This document shows positions 6,325 to 14,752 of a stretch of DNA of 64,000 nucleotides, piece after piece. Both the position numbers and the translations under genes were made by a program. Under the pieces are notes generated by a model, which was not told the DNA's origin, searched no databases, and saw only the letters and a list, made by a program, of their open reading frames with translations. How positions within the stretch are numbered: position 1 is the first letter of the stretch; every line of letters begins with the position of its first letter. Source of the DNA: Paeniglutamicibacter antarcticus (lineage in GTDB: Bacteria; Actinomycetota; Actinomycetes; Actinomycetales; Micrococcaceae); assembly GCF_900010755.1 (NCBI RefSeq), contig NZ_CZJT01000109.1, positions 62,001 through 126,000 of the forward strand. The letters are read 5' to 3'.

Positions 6325-8048
6325 CCACAAGGTCGTTCCCGCCGGCCAGGCCCGAGCACGAGCCCATGGTCGTGGGTTCCCAAGCTTCCGCTCAGGAGGT
6401 GCCCAACGACGACTCGGTCAGCAGGGAATCCGAGGTCGGCACACCAGAGACTCCGGGATCAGCGGCACAGCCGCCGCTCCTGGTGCCGGAACCCGGCGCG
6501 ATAGTAAAACCACCGGGACGATTCGGCCACCTGACCCTGCAACGCAGGTTGCTGCTGGCCTTGCTCGGTTCCCTGGCGCTGATCTGTGCCGTCATCGGGT
6601 TGCTGGTCAACGCCGGAATGCGGCAAACCCTTGCCACCCAGCTTTCTGAGCAGCTCAGCTTCGCCGCCGACCGCGCAGCCGCATATTCGACCACCATGGG
6701 CCCCAACAACAAGACCAGTCCGCTCTTTGCCCCCGGGCAGGCCTCGGGCACGCTGAACGCACGCACGGTTCCCGGCTACCTGATCTCCGGTGGCTTGCTG
6801 GACCAAAAGACCGGTGAGCGCAAGGACATCACCGCTGCCGATGCCGAACAACTCTCCAAGCTGGTGATCGGCGCACCACCGGTGGCACTCAAGCTGAGCA
6901 TTGGGGATTACCTGCTCACGGCCCAGCGCGACCCGGACCGTTCCAGCAACGGTGCCCTGATCACCGGCCTGCCCCTGGAACCCAACCAGCGCACCATTGC
7001 CTCCTTGGCCTGGCTGACGGTCATCATTTCGGGCATCGGACTTGCCGCCACAGGCGTGGTGGGATCGCTGATCATCCGCCGTTCGATGGCCCAACTCAAG
7101 CGGGTCTCCGCCGTCGCATCGGCGGTGGCCACCGCCGAGTTGGATTCGGGCACCCTGGCATTGGAGGCACGCGTCGCCCCCGAGGACTCGATCCCCGGCA
7201 CCGAGTCCGGGGATGTCGGCAACGCACTGAACGCATTGTTGGACAACGTCACCACAGCATTTGCCGCGCGTGAGGCCTCCGAGGCACAGATGCGCCAATT
7301 CGTGGCCGATGCCTCCCATGAGCTGCGCACCCCGCTCTCGGCCATCCGCGGCTACACCGAGCTGCTCAGCGCCACCGAACACTTCAGCGAGGACGGCGAA
7401 CGTTCGCTGCACAGGGTGCTCGAACAAAGCACCCGCATGAGCTCGCTCGTGGAAAACCTGCTGCTGTTGGCCAGGCTGGATGAAAAAAACCAGCTCAAGA
7501 AGGCGCCGGTGGATCTGGGCCAGCTTGCCACGGAAATCACCGATGATTTCCGCATCACCACCCCGGACCACCACTGGGTCACGGATATGCCCGATGTCCC
7601 GATCACCGTCTCCGCGGACTCAAGTGCGCTGCGCCGGGTCATCACCAACCTGCTGGCCAACGCCCGCAAGCACACCTCGGTGGGCAACACCGTGACCGTG
7701 AGCCTGCAACGCGACAGCACCAACCATGAAGCTGTACTCACCGTCGCTGACACCGGTGAAGGTATCGACGCGGAGTTCCTCCCCCACGTGTTCAAACGCT
7801 TCACCCGCGCCGACTCGGCCCGTTCCGGCGCAGACGGCACCACCGGCTTGGGCCTGCCCATTGCCCAGGCGATTGTCGAGGCACACGGTGGAACCATTTC
7901 CGTGGCCTCCAAGCCGGGCGAGACCATCTTCGAGGTCAGGTTGCCGCTGCCCGCGGCGATCCCGCCCAAACCTGCAACGCCACCCCACACGCCCAAGGCA
8001 GCCAAGCCGCCGAAGGCCGAAAGGCCTGTCAAACAGCCCAAGGACTAA
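6321..8048 (+). CDS. sensor histidine kinase, partner of the preceding regulator
   Basis: A 575-residue membrane kinase. It has a 70-residue Ser/Pro-rich cytoplasmic lead, a first membrane helix at about 77-98, an extracytoplasmic sensor region of about 125 residues, a second helix at about 226-250, a HAMP region, an H-box with the phospho-accepting His at 333 in SHELRTPLSAI, and an HATPase domain (NLLANARKH, DTGEGID, TTGLGLPIAQAI). The last 30 residues are a Pro/Lys-rich tail (PPKPATPPHTPKAAKPPK), unusual for the family and perhaps an interaction arm. It overlaps the response regulator by 4 bp, so the pair forms one operon. Confidence 0.93.
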   Translation: MTTRSFPPARPEHEPMVVGSQASAQEVPNDDSVSRESEVGTPETPGSAAQPPLLVPEPGAIVKPPGRFGHLTLQRRLLLALLGSLALICAVIGLLVNAGMRQTLATQLSEQLSFAADRAAAYSTTMGPNNKTSPLFAPGQASGTLNARTVPGYLISGGLLDQKTGERKDITAADAEQLSKLVIGAPPVALKLSIGDYLLTAQRDPDRSSNGALITGLPLEPNQRTIASLAWLTVIISGIGLAATGVVGSLIIRRSMAQLKRVSAVASAVATAELDSGTLALEARVAPEDSIPGTESGDVGNALNALLDNVTTAFAAREASEAQMRQFVADASHELRTPLSAIRGYTELLSATEHFSEDGERSLHRVLEQSTRMSSLVENLLLLARLDEKNQLKKAPVDLGQLATEITDDFRITTPDHHWVTDMPDVPITVSADSSALRRVITNLLANARKHTSVGNTVTVSLQRDSTNHEAVLTVADTGEGIDAEFLPHVFKRFTRADSARSGADGTTGLGLPIAQAIVEAHGGTISVASKPGETIFEVRLPLPAAIPPKPATPPHTPKAAKPPKAERPVKQPKD

Positions 8049-8066
8049 AATGGGTGCCGCCGGAAC

Positions 8067-8072
8067 TAGACT
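8067..8072 (+). promoter_or_regulatory. -10 box of the GNAT gene (leaderless type)
   Basis: TAGACT followed by CCAAAC and the ATG at 8079, 6 nt away. Confidence 0.5.
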
Positions 8073-8078
8073 CCAAAC

Positions 8079-8618
8079 ATGCCAGTGGATTTCGTCCCCC
8101 TGACCCCGGCGGACACCGAAGATGTCATAGATTTTCTCGCCTCAAACAGTTTCCCGTTCCATGTCCAGGCCACAGTGCGGGCCCGAAGCGTGCGATCAAG
8201 CGTGGAAAATGGAAGGTTTTGGAATCCGGATGCTCAAGGCTATTGGGTGCTCAAGGATGGCCAACGCCTCGGCATGGTCGCGCTGGAGGACTTGCAGGAC
8301 GCATCCCCGCTCTTTGACCTGCGCCTGCAGGAAACGCACCGGGGCAAGGGCCTTGGCGTTGAAATCCTGCAAGGGCTCTGCAACCTGGTTTTCATTTCGA
8401 TGCCGCAGGTCCTGCGTTTTGAGGGGCAAACACGGGAAGACAACATTGCCATGCGCAAGACCTTTCTGCGCTGTGGCTTTGTGAAGGAAGCCCACTACCG
8501 TTTGGGCTGGCCGACCGCAGACGGCGGCCACGTCGCCTCCATCGCGTACGCAATCCTGCGCCAGGACTGGCGCGACGGCACGGTGACCACGTTCGAGTGG
8601 GAAGATATCCTCCCTTGA
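8079..8618 (+). CDS. GNAT-family N-acetyltransferase
   Basis: A 179-residue GNAT acetyltransferase of RimJ/RimL style. The acetyl-CoA site is in LRLQETHRGKGLGVEILQG (motif A, R/QxxGxG/A with basic residues), followed by REDNIAMRKTFLRCGFVKEA, the usual strand-helix that closes the fold. The substrate (protein N-terminus or small amine) cannot be told. It follows the histidine kinase by 30 bp but has its own leaderless-type promoter and ends at a bidirectional terminator shared with upp. Confidence 0.85.
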   Translation: MPVDFVPLTPADTEDVIDFLASNSFPFHVQATVRARSVRSSVENGRFWNPDAQGYWVLKDGQRLGMVALEDLQDASPLFDLRLQETHRGKGLGVEILQGLCNLVFISMPQVLRFEGQTREDNIAMRKTFLRCGFVKEAHYRLGWPTADGGHVASIAYAILRQDWRDGTVTTFEWEDILP

Positions 8619-8662
8619 GCCAAAGCAAGGCGTGGGCGTTCAGCGGTTAAACGCTGCCGGAT

Positions 8663-8723
8663 AAAAAACTGCGGCGTCCGCCGCTTCCCTTTTCTGGGGA
8701 AACGACGGACGCCGCAGTAAAAA
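8663..8723. terminator. bidirectional terminator between GNAT and upp
   Basis: ACTGCGGCGTCCG (8668-8680) pairs with CGGACGCCGCAGT (8706-8718). A-rich runs lie on both sides, so each strand ends the hairpin with a T-tract. The two convergent genes both need it. Confidence 0.85.
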
Positions 8724-8741
8724 TCAGTAAGGCCTGAAGGC

Positions 8742-9380
8742 TTAGTGGGCCACGCCGTAGAGGCGGTCACCCGCATCGCCCAGACCCGGGACGATGTATG
8801 AGTTCTCATCCAGACGCTCGTCCAAGGAACCAAGCACCAGGTGCACCTTGTCGTTGTCGCCGTATGCGGCTTCCAGGCGGGCGAGGCCCTCCGGTGCGGC
8901 GATCAGGCAGATGCACGTGACATCCTCGGCACCGCGGTCAAAGAGGAACTTGATGGATTCGATCAGCGTGCCGCCGGTGGCGAGCATCGGATCGAGCACG
9001 AACACCTGGCGCCCGGTCAGATCGGAGGGCAGGCGCTCGGCGTAGGTGATGATGTCGAGGGTTTCCTCGTTGCGGGCCATGCCCAGGAAGCCAACCTCTG
9101 CGGTCGGAACCAGGCGGGTCATGCCCTCAAGCATGCCCAGGCCGGCGCGCAGAATCGGCACCACCAGCGGGGTCGGCTTGGCGAAGGCGATGCCGGTGGT
9201 CACTGCCACCGGGGTCTCGACCTGGACCTTGACGGTCTTGACCTCACGGGTTGCCTCATAGGCCAGCAGGGTCACCAACTCGTCGGTCAGCTGCCGGAAC
9301 ACCGGTGAGGGGGTGTTCTTGTCTCGAAGAACCGATACCTTGTGGGCCACCAACGGGTGGTCGATTACCTGTACGCGCAT
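8742..9380 (-). CDS. upp: uracil phosphoribosyltransferase
   Basis: A 212-residue enzyme that joins uracil to PRPP to give UMP in pyrimidine salvage. Recognised by the N-terminus [34 protein letters not shown], the PRPP-binding loop [12 protein letters not shown] and the C-terminal [12 protein letters not shown] uracil-binding segment. Length matches the usual 208-210 residues when started at the ATG at 9380; the open frame upstream to 9518 is promoter. A TAGATT box 7 nt before the ATG fits leaderless transcription. It is a monocistronic housekeeping gene divergent from tadA. Confidence 0.97.
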   Translation of the reverse strand: MRVQVIDHPLVAHKVSVLRDKNTPSPVFRQLTDELVTLLAYEATREVKTVKVQVETPVAVTTGIAFAKPTPLVVPILRAGLGMLEGMTRLVPTAEVGFLGMARNEETLDIITYAERLPSDLTGRQVFVLDPMLATGGTLIESIKFLFDRGAEDVTCICLIAAPEGLARLEAAYGDNDKVHLVLGSLDERLDENSYIVPGLGDAGDRLYGVAH

Positions 9381-9387
9381 GCACCAA

Positions 9388-9393
9388 AATCTA
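9388..9393 (-). promoter_or_regulatory. -10 box of upp (leaderless type)
   Basis: TAGATT on the minus strand followed by TTGGTGC and the ATG at 9380. Confidence 0.5.
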
Positions 9394-9521
9394 CCAGCCA
9401 GATCGGCGAAAAATCCCGTTTTCGCCACTGAAATCATCGTGATTCCCGCCATTGACCACCCGTCTGGCCATCGGCATCCCCGCCCGTTGAATTCCGCGGG
9501 GCCCGGCTGAGGCTTCACGGC

Positions 9522-9537
9522 ACCAACTAGAGTTGGT
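9522..9537. promoter_or_regulatory. palindrome at the tadA promoter
   Basis: ACCAACT-AG-AGTTGGT, perfect 7-bp arms, ends 6 bp before the tadA ATG. TAGAGT inside it can serve as the -10 box, so a bound protein would block the promoter. Confidence 0.35.
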
Positions 9538-9543
9538 TACACG

Positions 9544-10020
9544 ATGATTGACCCAACGCACCTTCACCTCATGGACTTGGCCCTCGACGAGGCCCGTGCC
9601 GCCCTGGCCACGGGCGATGTCCCCATTGGCGCACTGGTCCTGGGACCCGACGGCAACGTGCTGGCCACCGGCCGCAATGAACGCGAGGCCCACGGAGATC
9701 CAACGGCCCACGCCGAGGTCCTGGCCATCCGCGCTGCGGCCGACGCATTGCGTGCGGCCGGCAACGGCGATGGCTGGCGCCTTGAGGACTGCACCCTGGT
9801 GGTCACCCTGGAACCCTGTGCCATGTGTGCCGGGGCCATCGTGCTCTCCCGCATCCCCAAGGTGGTCTTTGGCGCCTGGGACGAGAAAGCCGGGGCCGTT
9901 GGTTCGGTGTTCGATATCCTGCGCGAACCACGGTTGAACCATTGGGTCGAGGTCTACCCCGGGGTACGGGAAGCAGAGTGTGCAAAGTTGCTCACGGATT
10001 TCTTCCGCGCCAAGCGCTAA
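9544..10020 (+). CDS. tadA: tRNA-specific adenosine deaminase
   Basis: A 158-residue zinc deaminase that converts A34 to inosine in the anticodon of tRNA-Arg(ACG). The zinc ligands and catalytic Glu are in TAHAEVLAI and PCAMCAGAIVLSRI, the standard CDA/TadA signature; VVFGAWDEKAGA and the C-terminal AKLLTDFFRAKR match TadA. Length is normal. The start codon has no clear Shine-Dalgarno site and sits just past a palindromic promoter. The gene is convergent with the frameshifted AlkZ-like gene. Confidence 0.95.
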   Translation: MIDPTHLHLMDLALDEARAALATGDVPIGALVLGPDGNVLATGRNEREAHGDPTAHAEVLAIRAAADALRAAGNGDGWRLEDCTLVVTLEPCAMCAGAIVLSRIPKVVFGAWDEKAGAVGSVFDILREPRLNHWVEVYPGVREAECAKLLTDFFRAKR

Positions 10021-10054
10021 ACCCAAAACCCTGTCGAGCCACGGGCATCGGCTC

Positions 10055-11294
10055 TCAGGCTTTGTGCAACGTATCGAGCGCGGCAATGTTCTTCGCCCTC
10101 GATTTCGGCGAATCCAGGCCGAAAGACCTGAAGTCGCCCAGGTCATCACCGATCCAGGCTTCAACAAGCGCGATGCGATCGCGGACCGCAGCACTCGCTG
10201 GCTCGAAGGTCCGCCAGGCAATGCGCGTGTTCTCCGGATCGTATTGCCACAGCCCGATGATTCGCCCGCGATCAACTATCGGGTGGTCGGACAAATCGGC
10301 GGCCAGCGCCGAACCCGCCATCCCCTGTACCGCTGCGGCACCAACGTCATCGAAAAGCTCACTCGAGTTCCGCCGCAACAACACCAGGGAATCGCTGCCG
10401 GAAAGCAACTGGATATCTTCCCCCTCCGGCACCGCAAATTCGGCAAGCAGTGCCACATCCGCAGGCATCATCCACAGCTTTTCTCCCCCTGCGGTTTCAA
10501 CTTCCACGGCGCCGACCGTACCCAGCGCCTTCTTGGATTGAGCCACCGTGAAAGCCCTGAACCAGCGGAGCTGGCCCAACGTCGCACCACCGGTCCAGGT
10601 CAAGTACTGTTCCACAAGCCGCGCACGCACAGCATCGTCATCTTCACTCGTTGCGGAGAGATCCCACGCGGCATACGAGTACCGCTGCTGATCAAGTCGG
10701 CCGTTGACGGGCACCCGGCGGATCCGCCCTTCCGCCTGCAGCAGTCCAAGAGCTGCGGGCAGCGTGGTGCTGGAACCCTTCTTCTTGCCCTCCTCGCCCA
10801 TGTTGCGAACCCCTGAACCGAGGGCCTCCTTGAGTGCACGTGGATCCATGGGCGGCGAGCCCTCGGCACTTGCCGCTCGCAAGACCACAAGCACGGCTTC
10901 GGCCAATTGCTCGATCTCTTCACGTTCAACACCCAGACGGCCCAGCACCTTCACTTCGGCTTCGGCGGCGCCGCGGCCCACCTGCAATCCCCAGGCGAAA
11001 TCCGCGGCCGGCAATACATTAGGTACACCCGCGGGCCGTTGGCAACTCGTGGATCTCTCGTCCAGCCACCAACCTGTCGAGTTCCTCGCGACGGGTTCCG
11101 GCCCGGGCAAAGAGCGTCAGGTAGGTGTTTGCCCCGCCCACCGAGCGCGCCCATCCGACCTTGTCCAGGACAACCGCGGGGCTTTCACCGGCCAACGATC
11201 CGTCAAGGCCCTGCCGATGCCACGACCACGCCCGCAAGAGCTCCGGGGTGAGTTTTTCCGCTGGAACCTGGGGCACCACAGTCATCGACGTCAT
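10055..11294 (-). pseudogene. AlkZ/YcaQ-like winged-helix DNA-binding protein, frameshifted
   Basis: Two reading frames together encode one HTH_42 (YcaQ/AlkZ-like) protein of about 413 residues. The first, from the ATG at 11294, reads LTPELLRAWSWHRQGLDGSL through HELPTARGCT and meets a stop at 11021-11019. The second continues immediately in another frame as LPAADFAWGLQVGRG and runs to 10055. Removing one A from the TAAT at about 11017-11020 would restore CTYVLPAADF. Family members bind DNA and some are glycosylases that unhook crosslinks. Either the gene is inactivated by a +1 insertion or the read has an error; the rest of both halves is intact, suggesting recent damage. Confidence 0.75.
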
Positions 11295-11363
11295 GGCTAC
11301 ATTCTGCCTCTAAGATCCCTCGTTTTTGTTGTAGGCCATTCTTCCGATAGAGTGTTCAGGTCT

Positions 11364-11454
11364 GGTGACGTGTCCGAGCGGCCGAAGGTGCAACACTCGA
11401 AATGTTGTGTACGGTAACCCCGTACCGAGGGTTCAAATCCCTCCGTCACCGCCA
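11364..11454 (+). tRNA. tRNA-Ser (anticodon CGA)
   Basis: The acceptor arms GGTGACG and CGTCACC pair fully. The anticodon arm CAACA-CTCGAAA-TGTTG has CGA at 11398-11400, a long variable arm (TACGG...CCGTA) marks a class II tRNA, and GGTTCAAATCC is the T arm. G is the discriminator base and CCA is encoded. It reads UCG codons. Confidence 0.96.
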
Positions 11455-11458
11455 GTTT

Positions 11459-11494
11459 GAAGGGTTCCAACTCCGCAAGGAGTTGGAACCCTTC
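11459..11494 (+). terminator. hairpin after tRNA-Ser
   Basis: Perfect 16-bp arms (11459-11474 and 11479-11494) around GCAA, starting 4 bp past the encoded CCA. There is no T-tract, but position and stability fit a terminator. Confidence 0.75.
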
Positions 11495-11533
11495 AGTCGT
11501 TAAGGCCGGGTTGGACCCCCTGCCCACTTGGGC

Positions 11534-12100
11534 TTAACTGACGTTTGAGACCCGATATCCGAGGTAAGCGACCCCGCTGGCGAACGAGCGCTGTCCCAGC
11601 GTTTTCAATTCGAGCCGAAGACCGTCCGGCAAAGCTCGTTTCCCTCCGCCGACGATGATTGGCGAAATGATGAAGTGGATCTCGTCTACCAGCCCTGCCT
11701 GTAGCGCCTGCGCCGCAAGCATTGCACCACCGATGGACAGATCGGTCTCGGAGGCTTCCTTCATCAACCGGACATCTTGCTCATCAAATACCGAGCGAAC
11801 CTCCGTGCGTTCTGTTTCGGGTTCGATCATCGTCGTGGAATAGACGATCTTGTGGGCTTCACTCCAGATGCTGGCGTAGTCGGCAATAACCGCTGGGTTG
11901 TCTTCACTCCGGTGGATCTGATCCCACACTTTAAGGACGTCATACAGTTTCCGCCCCAAAAGCAGGGTTCCGGCACCGCGTTCCAAATCGTTGATGAAAC
12001 CATGGGTCACTTCGTCCGGCATGCTCCAATCGAATTTTCCCTCAGCATCGCAAATGTAGCCATCCAAGGAAATGTTCGCGGCGTAATTCAGCTTGCCCAT
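11534..12100 (-). CDS. dihydrofolate reductase-like (RibD C-terminal) protein
   Basis: A 188-residue protein of the RibD_C/DHFR-like family: N-terminus KLNYAANISLDGYI, central TLLLGRKLYDVLKVW, KIVYSTTM and the NADPH-side motif DLSIGGAMLAAQAL with IIVGGGKRALP. Small stand-alone members are common in actinobacteria and are mostly of unknown substrate; they are not the essential DHFR. An AGAGG site lies 6 nt before the ATG. It ends close to the tRNA-Ser terminator and its base composition is lower in GC than the upstream genes. Confidence 0.85.
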   Translation of the reverse strand: MGKLNYAANISLDGYICDAEGKFDWSMPDEVTHGFINDLERGAGTLLLGRKLYDVLKVWDQIHRSEDNPAVIADYASIWSEAHKIVYSTTMIEPETERTEVRSVFDEQDVRLMKEASETDLSIGGAMLAAQALQAGLVDEIHFIISPIIVGGGKRALPDGLRLELKTLGQRSFASGVAYLGYRVSNVS

Positions 12101-12131
12101 CTGTGCCTCTACTTTCGGTTCTTCTCAGCGG

Positions 12132-13079
12132 CTATTCAAAGATCGAAGTACATCCAGGAGCGCCCGCTCCCGCGTCGCAGTTTTCTGCCACGAGAACCTT
12201 CTTCGTCCGCCAGACGCTCATCGTCACTGCGGCACTCGGCACGTTGGCCACTCCAGGGATCGGTGTCCATGGCCCGCCTTCGGTCGAGTACTCCCCCCGG
12301 AACCTAGTGGTAAGGCCAACACCAAAGTCACCTGTTTCCTTGTATACGTGGCTCGTGGATGTTGGTTCATCAAACCCACGGTTCGCCTGCGGTTCGCCCG
12401 GGAAACCCACCGTGCGAGCCGACCCGTCTCCGTAACTCCAGGAATATGAGATCGGGATAGCCCGCACACGAACGTCCTGGTCAAAGATCACTATGTTGAA
12501 ATTTTGGTTCTCCGAGTCTGCATACATGTGGGCGTTGCCATTCCGGAGAGAAAAGTTCTCGGGCTGGCTGATAATCGTGGAAGCTAGGATCGGCAACTCA
12601 CGGAACCTTTCCGGAGTTACTTTGGCGATGTCTTGTTCCGCCCCCGGAATTTCGATTGCTGGTTCAAGGGAGCAATAGGAGCTGGTACCAACAAGTTGCC
12701 CCTTTCGGGGTCCATTGATCGCGTAGATCATCCTTATTAGCGGATAGCTACCGTCCGTGCATGGTGAATCCGGGTTCGCATCACATCCCAGTACATCCAT
12801 GAGCGCTGGCTCACACTGACGAAAGTACTCAACTTTGTATTTCAGCTTGGGTCCATAGCTAACTTGTTTAGATCTTGAAGCATCAACGTAGTACGAGGCT
12901 CCAGGCGAGTAACTCTGTTCCCCACATTTCCCTTCATATGTGTGCCCACTATCGCCTCCAAAATACATTTCCTCTGCGCAAGGCTGCAGTGCAGCCGGAA
13001 AAATTTGGGGCCACGACGGAGCAAAACCCATCAGCAGAACACCGATAATGATTTTCATTGCACCATGATTCATCATCAT
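12132..13079 (-). CDS. exported PKD-like domain protein
   Basis: A 315-residue protein with a hydrophobic N-terminal segment (MKIIIGVLLMGFAPSW) that could be a signal peptide, cysteine-containing middle region (CEPALMDVLGCDANPDSPC, four Cys likely in disulphides) and a C-terminal PKD-like fold (SYSWSYGDGS, followed by STSHVYKETGDFGVGLT). Such domains are typical of surface proteins. Its ATG overlaps the stop of the DUF6318 lipoprotein gene in ATGA (13079-13076), so the two are coupled. It is visibly AT-richer than neighbouring genes, which suggests separate origin. Function unknown. Confidence 0.75.
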   Translation of the reverse strand: MMMNHGAMKIIIGVLLMGFAPSWPQIFPAALQPCAEEMYFGGDSGHTYEGKCGEQSYSPGASYYVDASRSKQVSYGPKLKYKVEYFRQCEPALMDVLGCDANPDSPCTDGSYPLIRMIYAINGPRKGQLVGTSSYCSLEPAIEIPGAEQDIAKVTPERFRELPILASTIISQPENFSLRNGNAHMYADSENQNFNIVIFDQDVRVRAIPISYSWSYGDGSARTVGFPGEPQANRGFDEPTSTSHVYKETGDFGVGLTTRFRGEYSTEGGPWTPIPGVANVPSAAVTMSVWRTKKVLVAENCDAGAGAPGCTSIFE

Positions 13080-13729
13080 TTTCCGTCCGGATTAATGAAT
13101 TCAACGTCGGCAACCTTCCACCCATCACGAAAAACAAGATGAAGGGTTCCAGCAGTTGCTTTCGTTAAAGCTGGGATTTTCATCTGTAGCTCTCCATCTG
13201 GCAGATAAACCTGAATCTCATCACGTAGAAACGTGAAGCCTGATACGCCACTGTTCTTTACTATTTTCGAAAAATTAACAGTCAGATTAGTCCTGCCACC
13301 AACATGCCAATTTCCAGCTCCACGGTTCCTGTCCCCTGGGTCAATGAGCTGTTTGGCGCACAAATAACACGAACGCTCAGTGACTTCTTTGATGGGTTTT
13401 GTATCGTAAGTCAGCACCGTATAGTCGACGAGCTCAAAGTAGTACTCGGTAAAGGCCTCCAATCCGGCTTCTGATTTTTCCTTCGCAACTGCTGGCATCA
13501 CCGGAACCGGCCAATTCTGGGCTGGCCCTTTGGAACTAGCGGGAACCGGAGTCGGTGTCGGCTTTGGAGTTGGGCTCGGCGTGGGTTTTGCGCTCGTCGG
13601 AGCTGACGGTTCACTTTGGGTAGCGCCGGTGGGCTCAGCAGTTTCTGCCTCCGGGGTACACCCGGCAGCACCCATGAGAATTGAACCGGCAATTGCAGCA
13701 ATAAAAATGTTTTTGAGCCTGACGAACAT
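13076..13729 (-). CDS. DUF6318-type lipoprotein
   Basis: About 217 residues. The N-terminus MFVRLKNIFIAAIAGSILMG leads to a lipobox (GAAGC), predicting lipid attachment, followed by a Thr/Pro/Ser linker (PTPSPTPKPTPTP) and a globular domain. That domain begins NWPVPVMPAVAKEKSEAGLEAF and has CYLCAKQL with a Cys pair, the pattern of DUF6318. The ATG at 13729 gives the lipoprotein signal; upstream in-frame ATG at 13825 would bury it. Coupled to the downstream PKD-like gene. Function unknown; an envelope-exposed pair is inferred. Confidence 0.8.
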   Translation of the reverse strand: MFVRLKNIFIAAIAGSILMGAAGCTPEAETAEPTGATQSEPSAPTSAKPTPSPTPKPTPTPVPASSKGPAQNWPVPVMPAVAKEKSEAGLEAFTEYYFELVDYTVLTYDTKPIKEVTERSCYLCAKQLIDPGDRNRGAGNWHVGGRTNLTVNFSKIVKNSGVSGFTFLRDEIQVYLPDGELQMKIPALTKATAGTLHLVFRDGWKVADVEFINPDGK

Positions 13730-13912
13730 GATCAACCTACATTTCAGTGGGGAGTCATTTGAGCGACATCTTAGACCCCCGGAGCATTTGATGGGAGAGG
13801 TTATCCACAATTGATCCGGCTGCACGGTGCACCTCGCCCGCGGTATTCCAGGCTGCGAGGCTTCCTCTCAAGGCAGCTTCGCTCCGAGAACCTGCCTGGA
13901 ATCTGGGGTCGG

Positions 13913-14686
13913 TCAGGCGATTTTGCCGTTTAGCAGCCACTCTTCAAAAGTTGTGGGATCAGTTGGAACGCCAGCATTTGGCAACAGCCCGCCATTGAGC
14001 GCGTGCATCCCCGGGATTGGGAACGAGAAAACGCGTGCGTGCGGCCGATGCTCATGCAGCACTGCGTTCCTTCTCGACATAAGGCGTGCCAACGTGGCTA
14101 GATCACGGGGTTCAGGTCCGGCCAGTTCGACTTTGGCGGGTGCCTCCGGACCCAATTCCACGGCCGAAACAATCAGCCGGGCGACAGCGTCGGCAGCAAC
14201 CGGCTGGCATTGCATACGCGGGATCACGGCGACCGGCCCAATCCGCATCTGGTCAAGGAGCTGCTCGGCAAGTTCAAACCACTGGGTCGACCGGACAATC
14301 GTCGTGGGAATCCCGGAGTTTTGGTAGCGTTCCTCTTGTGCGGTTTTGCCCTGGTATAGCCCCATATGCTTGTTCACCTGCGGGTTCCGGGCGTTGACAA
14401 TCGATAGACACACCAGATGACCAACTCCGGCCCTTTGGGCAGCACTGATGACATGCCTGGCCGTTGTGTCGTAGAAATCCACTGAAGCCTTCGCCCTTGC
14501 AGTGTTCACATTCAGGCAATCAACAACGCCATCGGCACCGGCGAATGCTTCGTTCAATCCGATACCGGTGTAGGCATCAACCTCCACGGAACGGCTTGCA
14601 GCAACCGACTCATGTCCTGCCTTGAGCAGCAGCTGGACGACCCTGCCGCCCATGGTTCCGGTTCCGCCTAGTACAACAACTTTCAT
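13913..14686 (-). CDS. NmrA-like NAD(P)-binding reductase
   Basis: A 257-residue atypical short-chain dehydrogenase. The Rossmann motif VVVLGGTGTMGGRVVQLLL is at the N-terminus, then GADGVVDCLNV and HLVCLSIVNA. The canonical YxxxK dyad is weak (MGLYQGKTAQE), as in NmrA/HSCARG-like proteins that sense or use NADP(H). YQNSGIPTTIVRSTQWFEL is a typical motif of the group. Substrate unknown. TAGTCT lies 6 nt before the ATG. Confidence 0.85.
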   Translation of the reverse strand: MKVVVLGGTGTMGGRVVQLLLKAGHESVAASRSVEVDAYTGIGLNEAFAGADGVVDCLNVNTARAKASVDFYDTTARHVISAAQRAGVGHLVCLSIVNARNPQVNKHMGLYQGKTAQEERYQNSGIPTTIVRSTQWFELAEQLLDQMRIGPVAVIPRMQCQPVAADAVARLIVSAVELGPEAPAKVELAGPEPRDLATLARLMSRRNAVLHEHRPHARVFSFPIPGMHALNGGLLPNAGVPTDPTTFEEWLLNGKIA

Positions 14687-14692
14687 GCTGTG

Positions 14693-14698
14693 AGACTA
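14693..14698 (-). promoter_or_regulatory. -10 box of the NmrA-like gene (leaderless type)
   Basis: TAGTCT on the minus strand followed by CACAGC and the ATG at 14686. Confidence 0.5.
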
Positions 14699-14752
14699 CT
14701 CCGGAGCTGCACCTGTGCCGAAGGGTTTACTCGTATTCCTTGTGTGGCCTTG

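Noticed and set aside
11364..13912. Genomic island with attachment repeats at tRNA-Ser
   Set aside because: No integrase and no second copy of the tRNA 3' end could be found by eye, so only the composition difference is reported.
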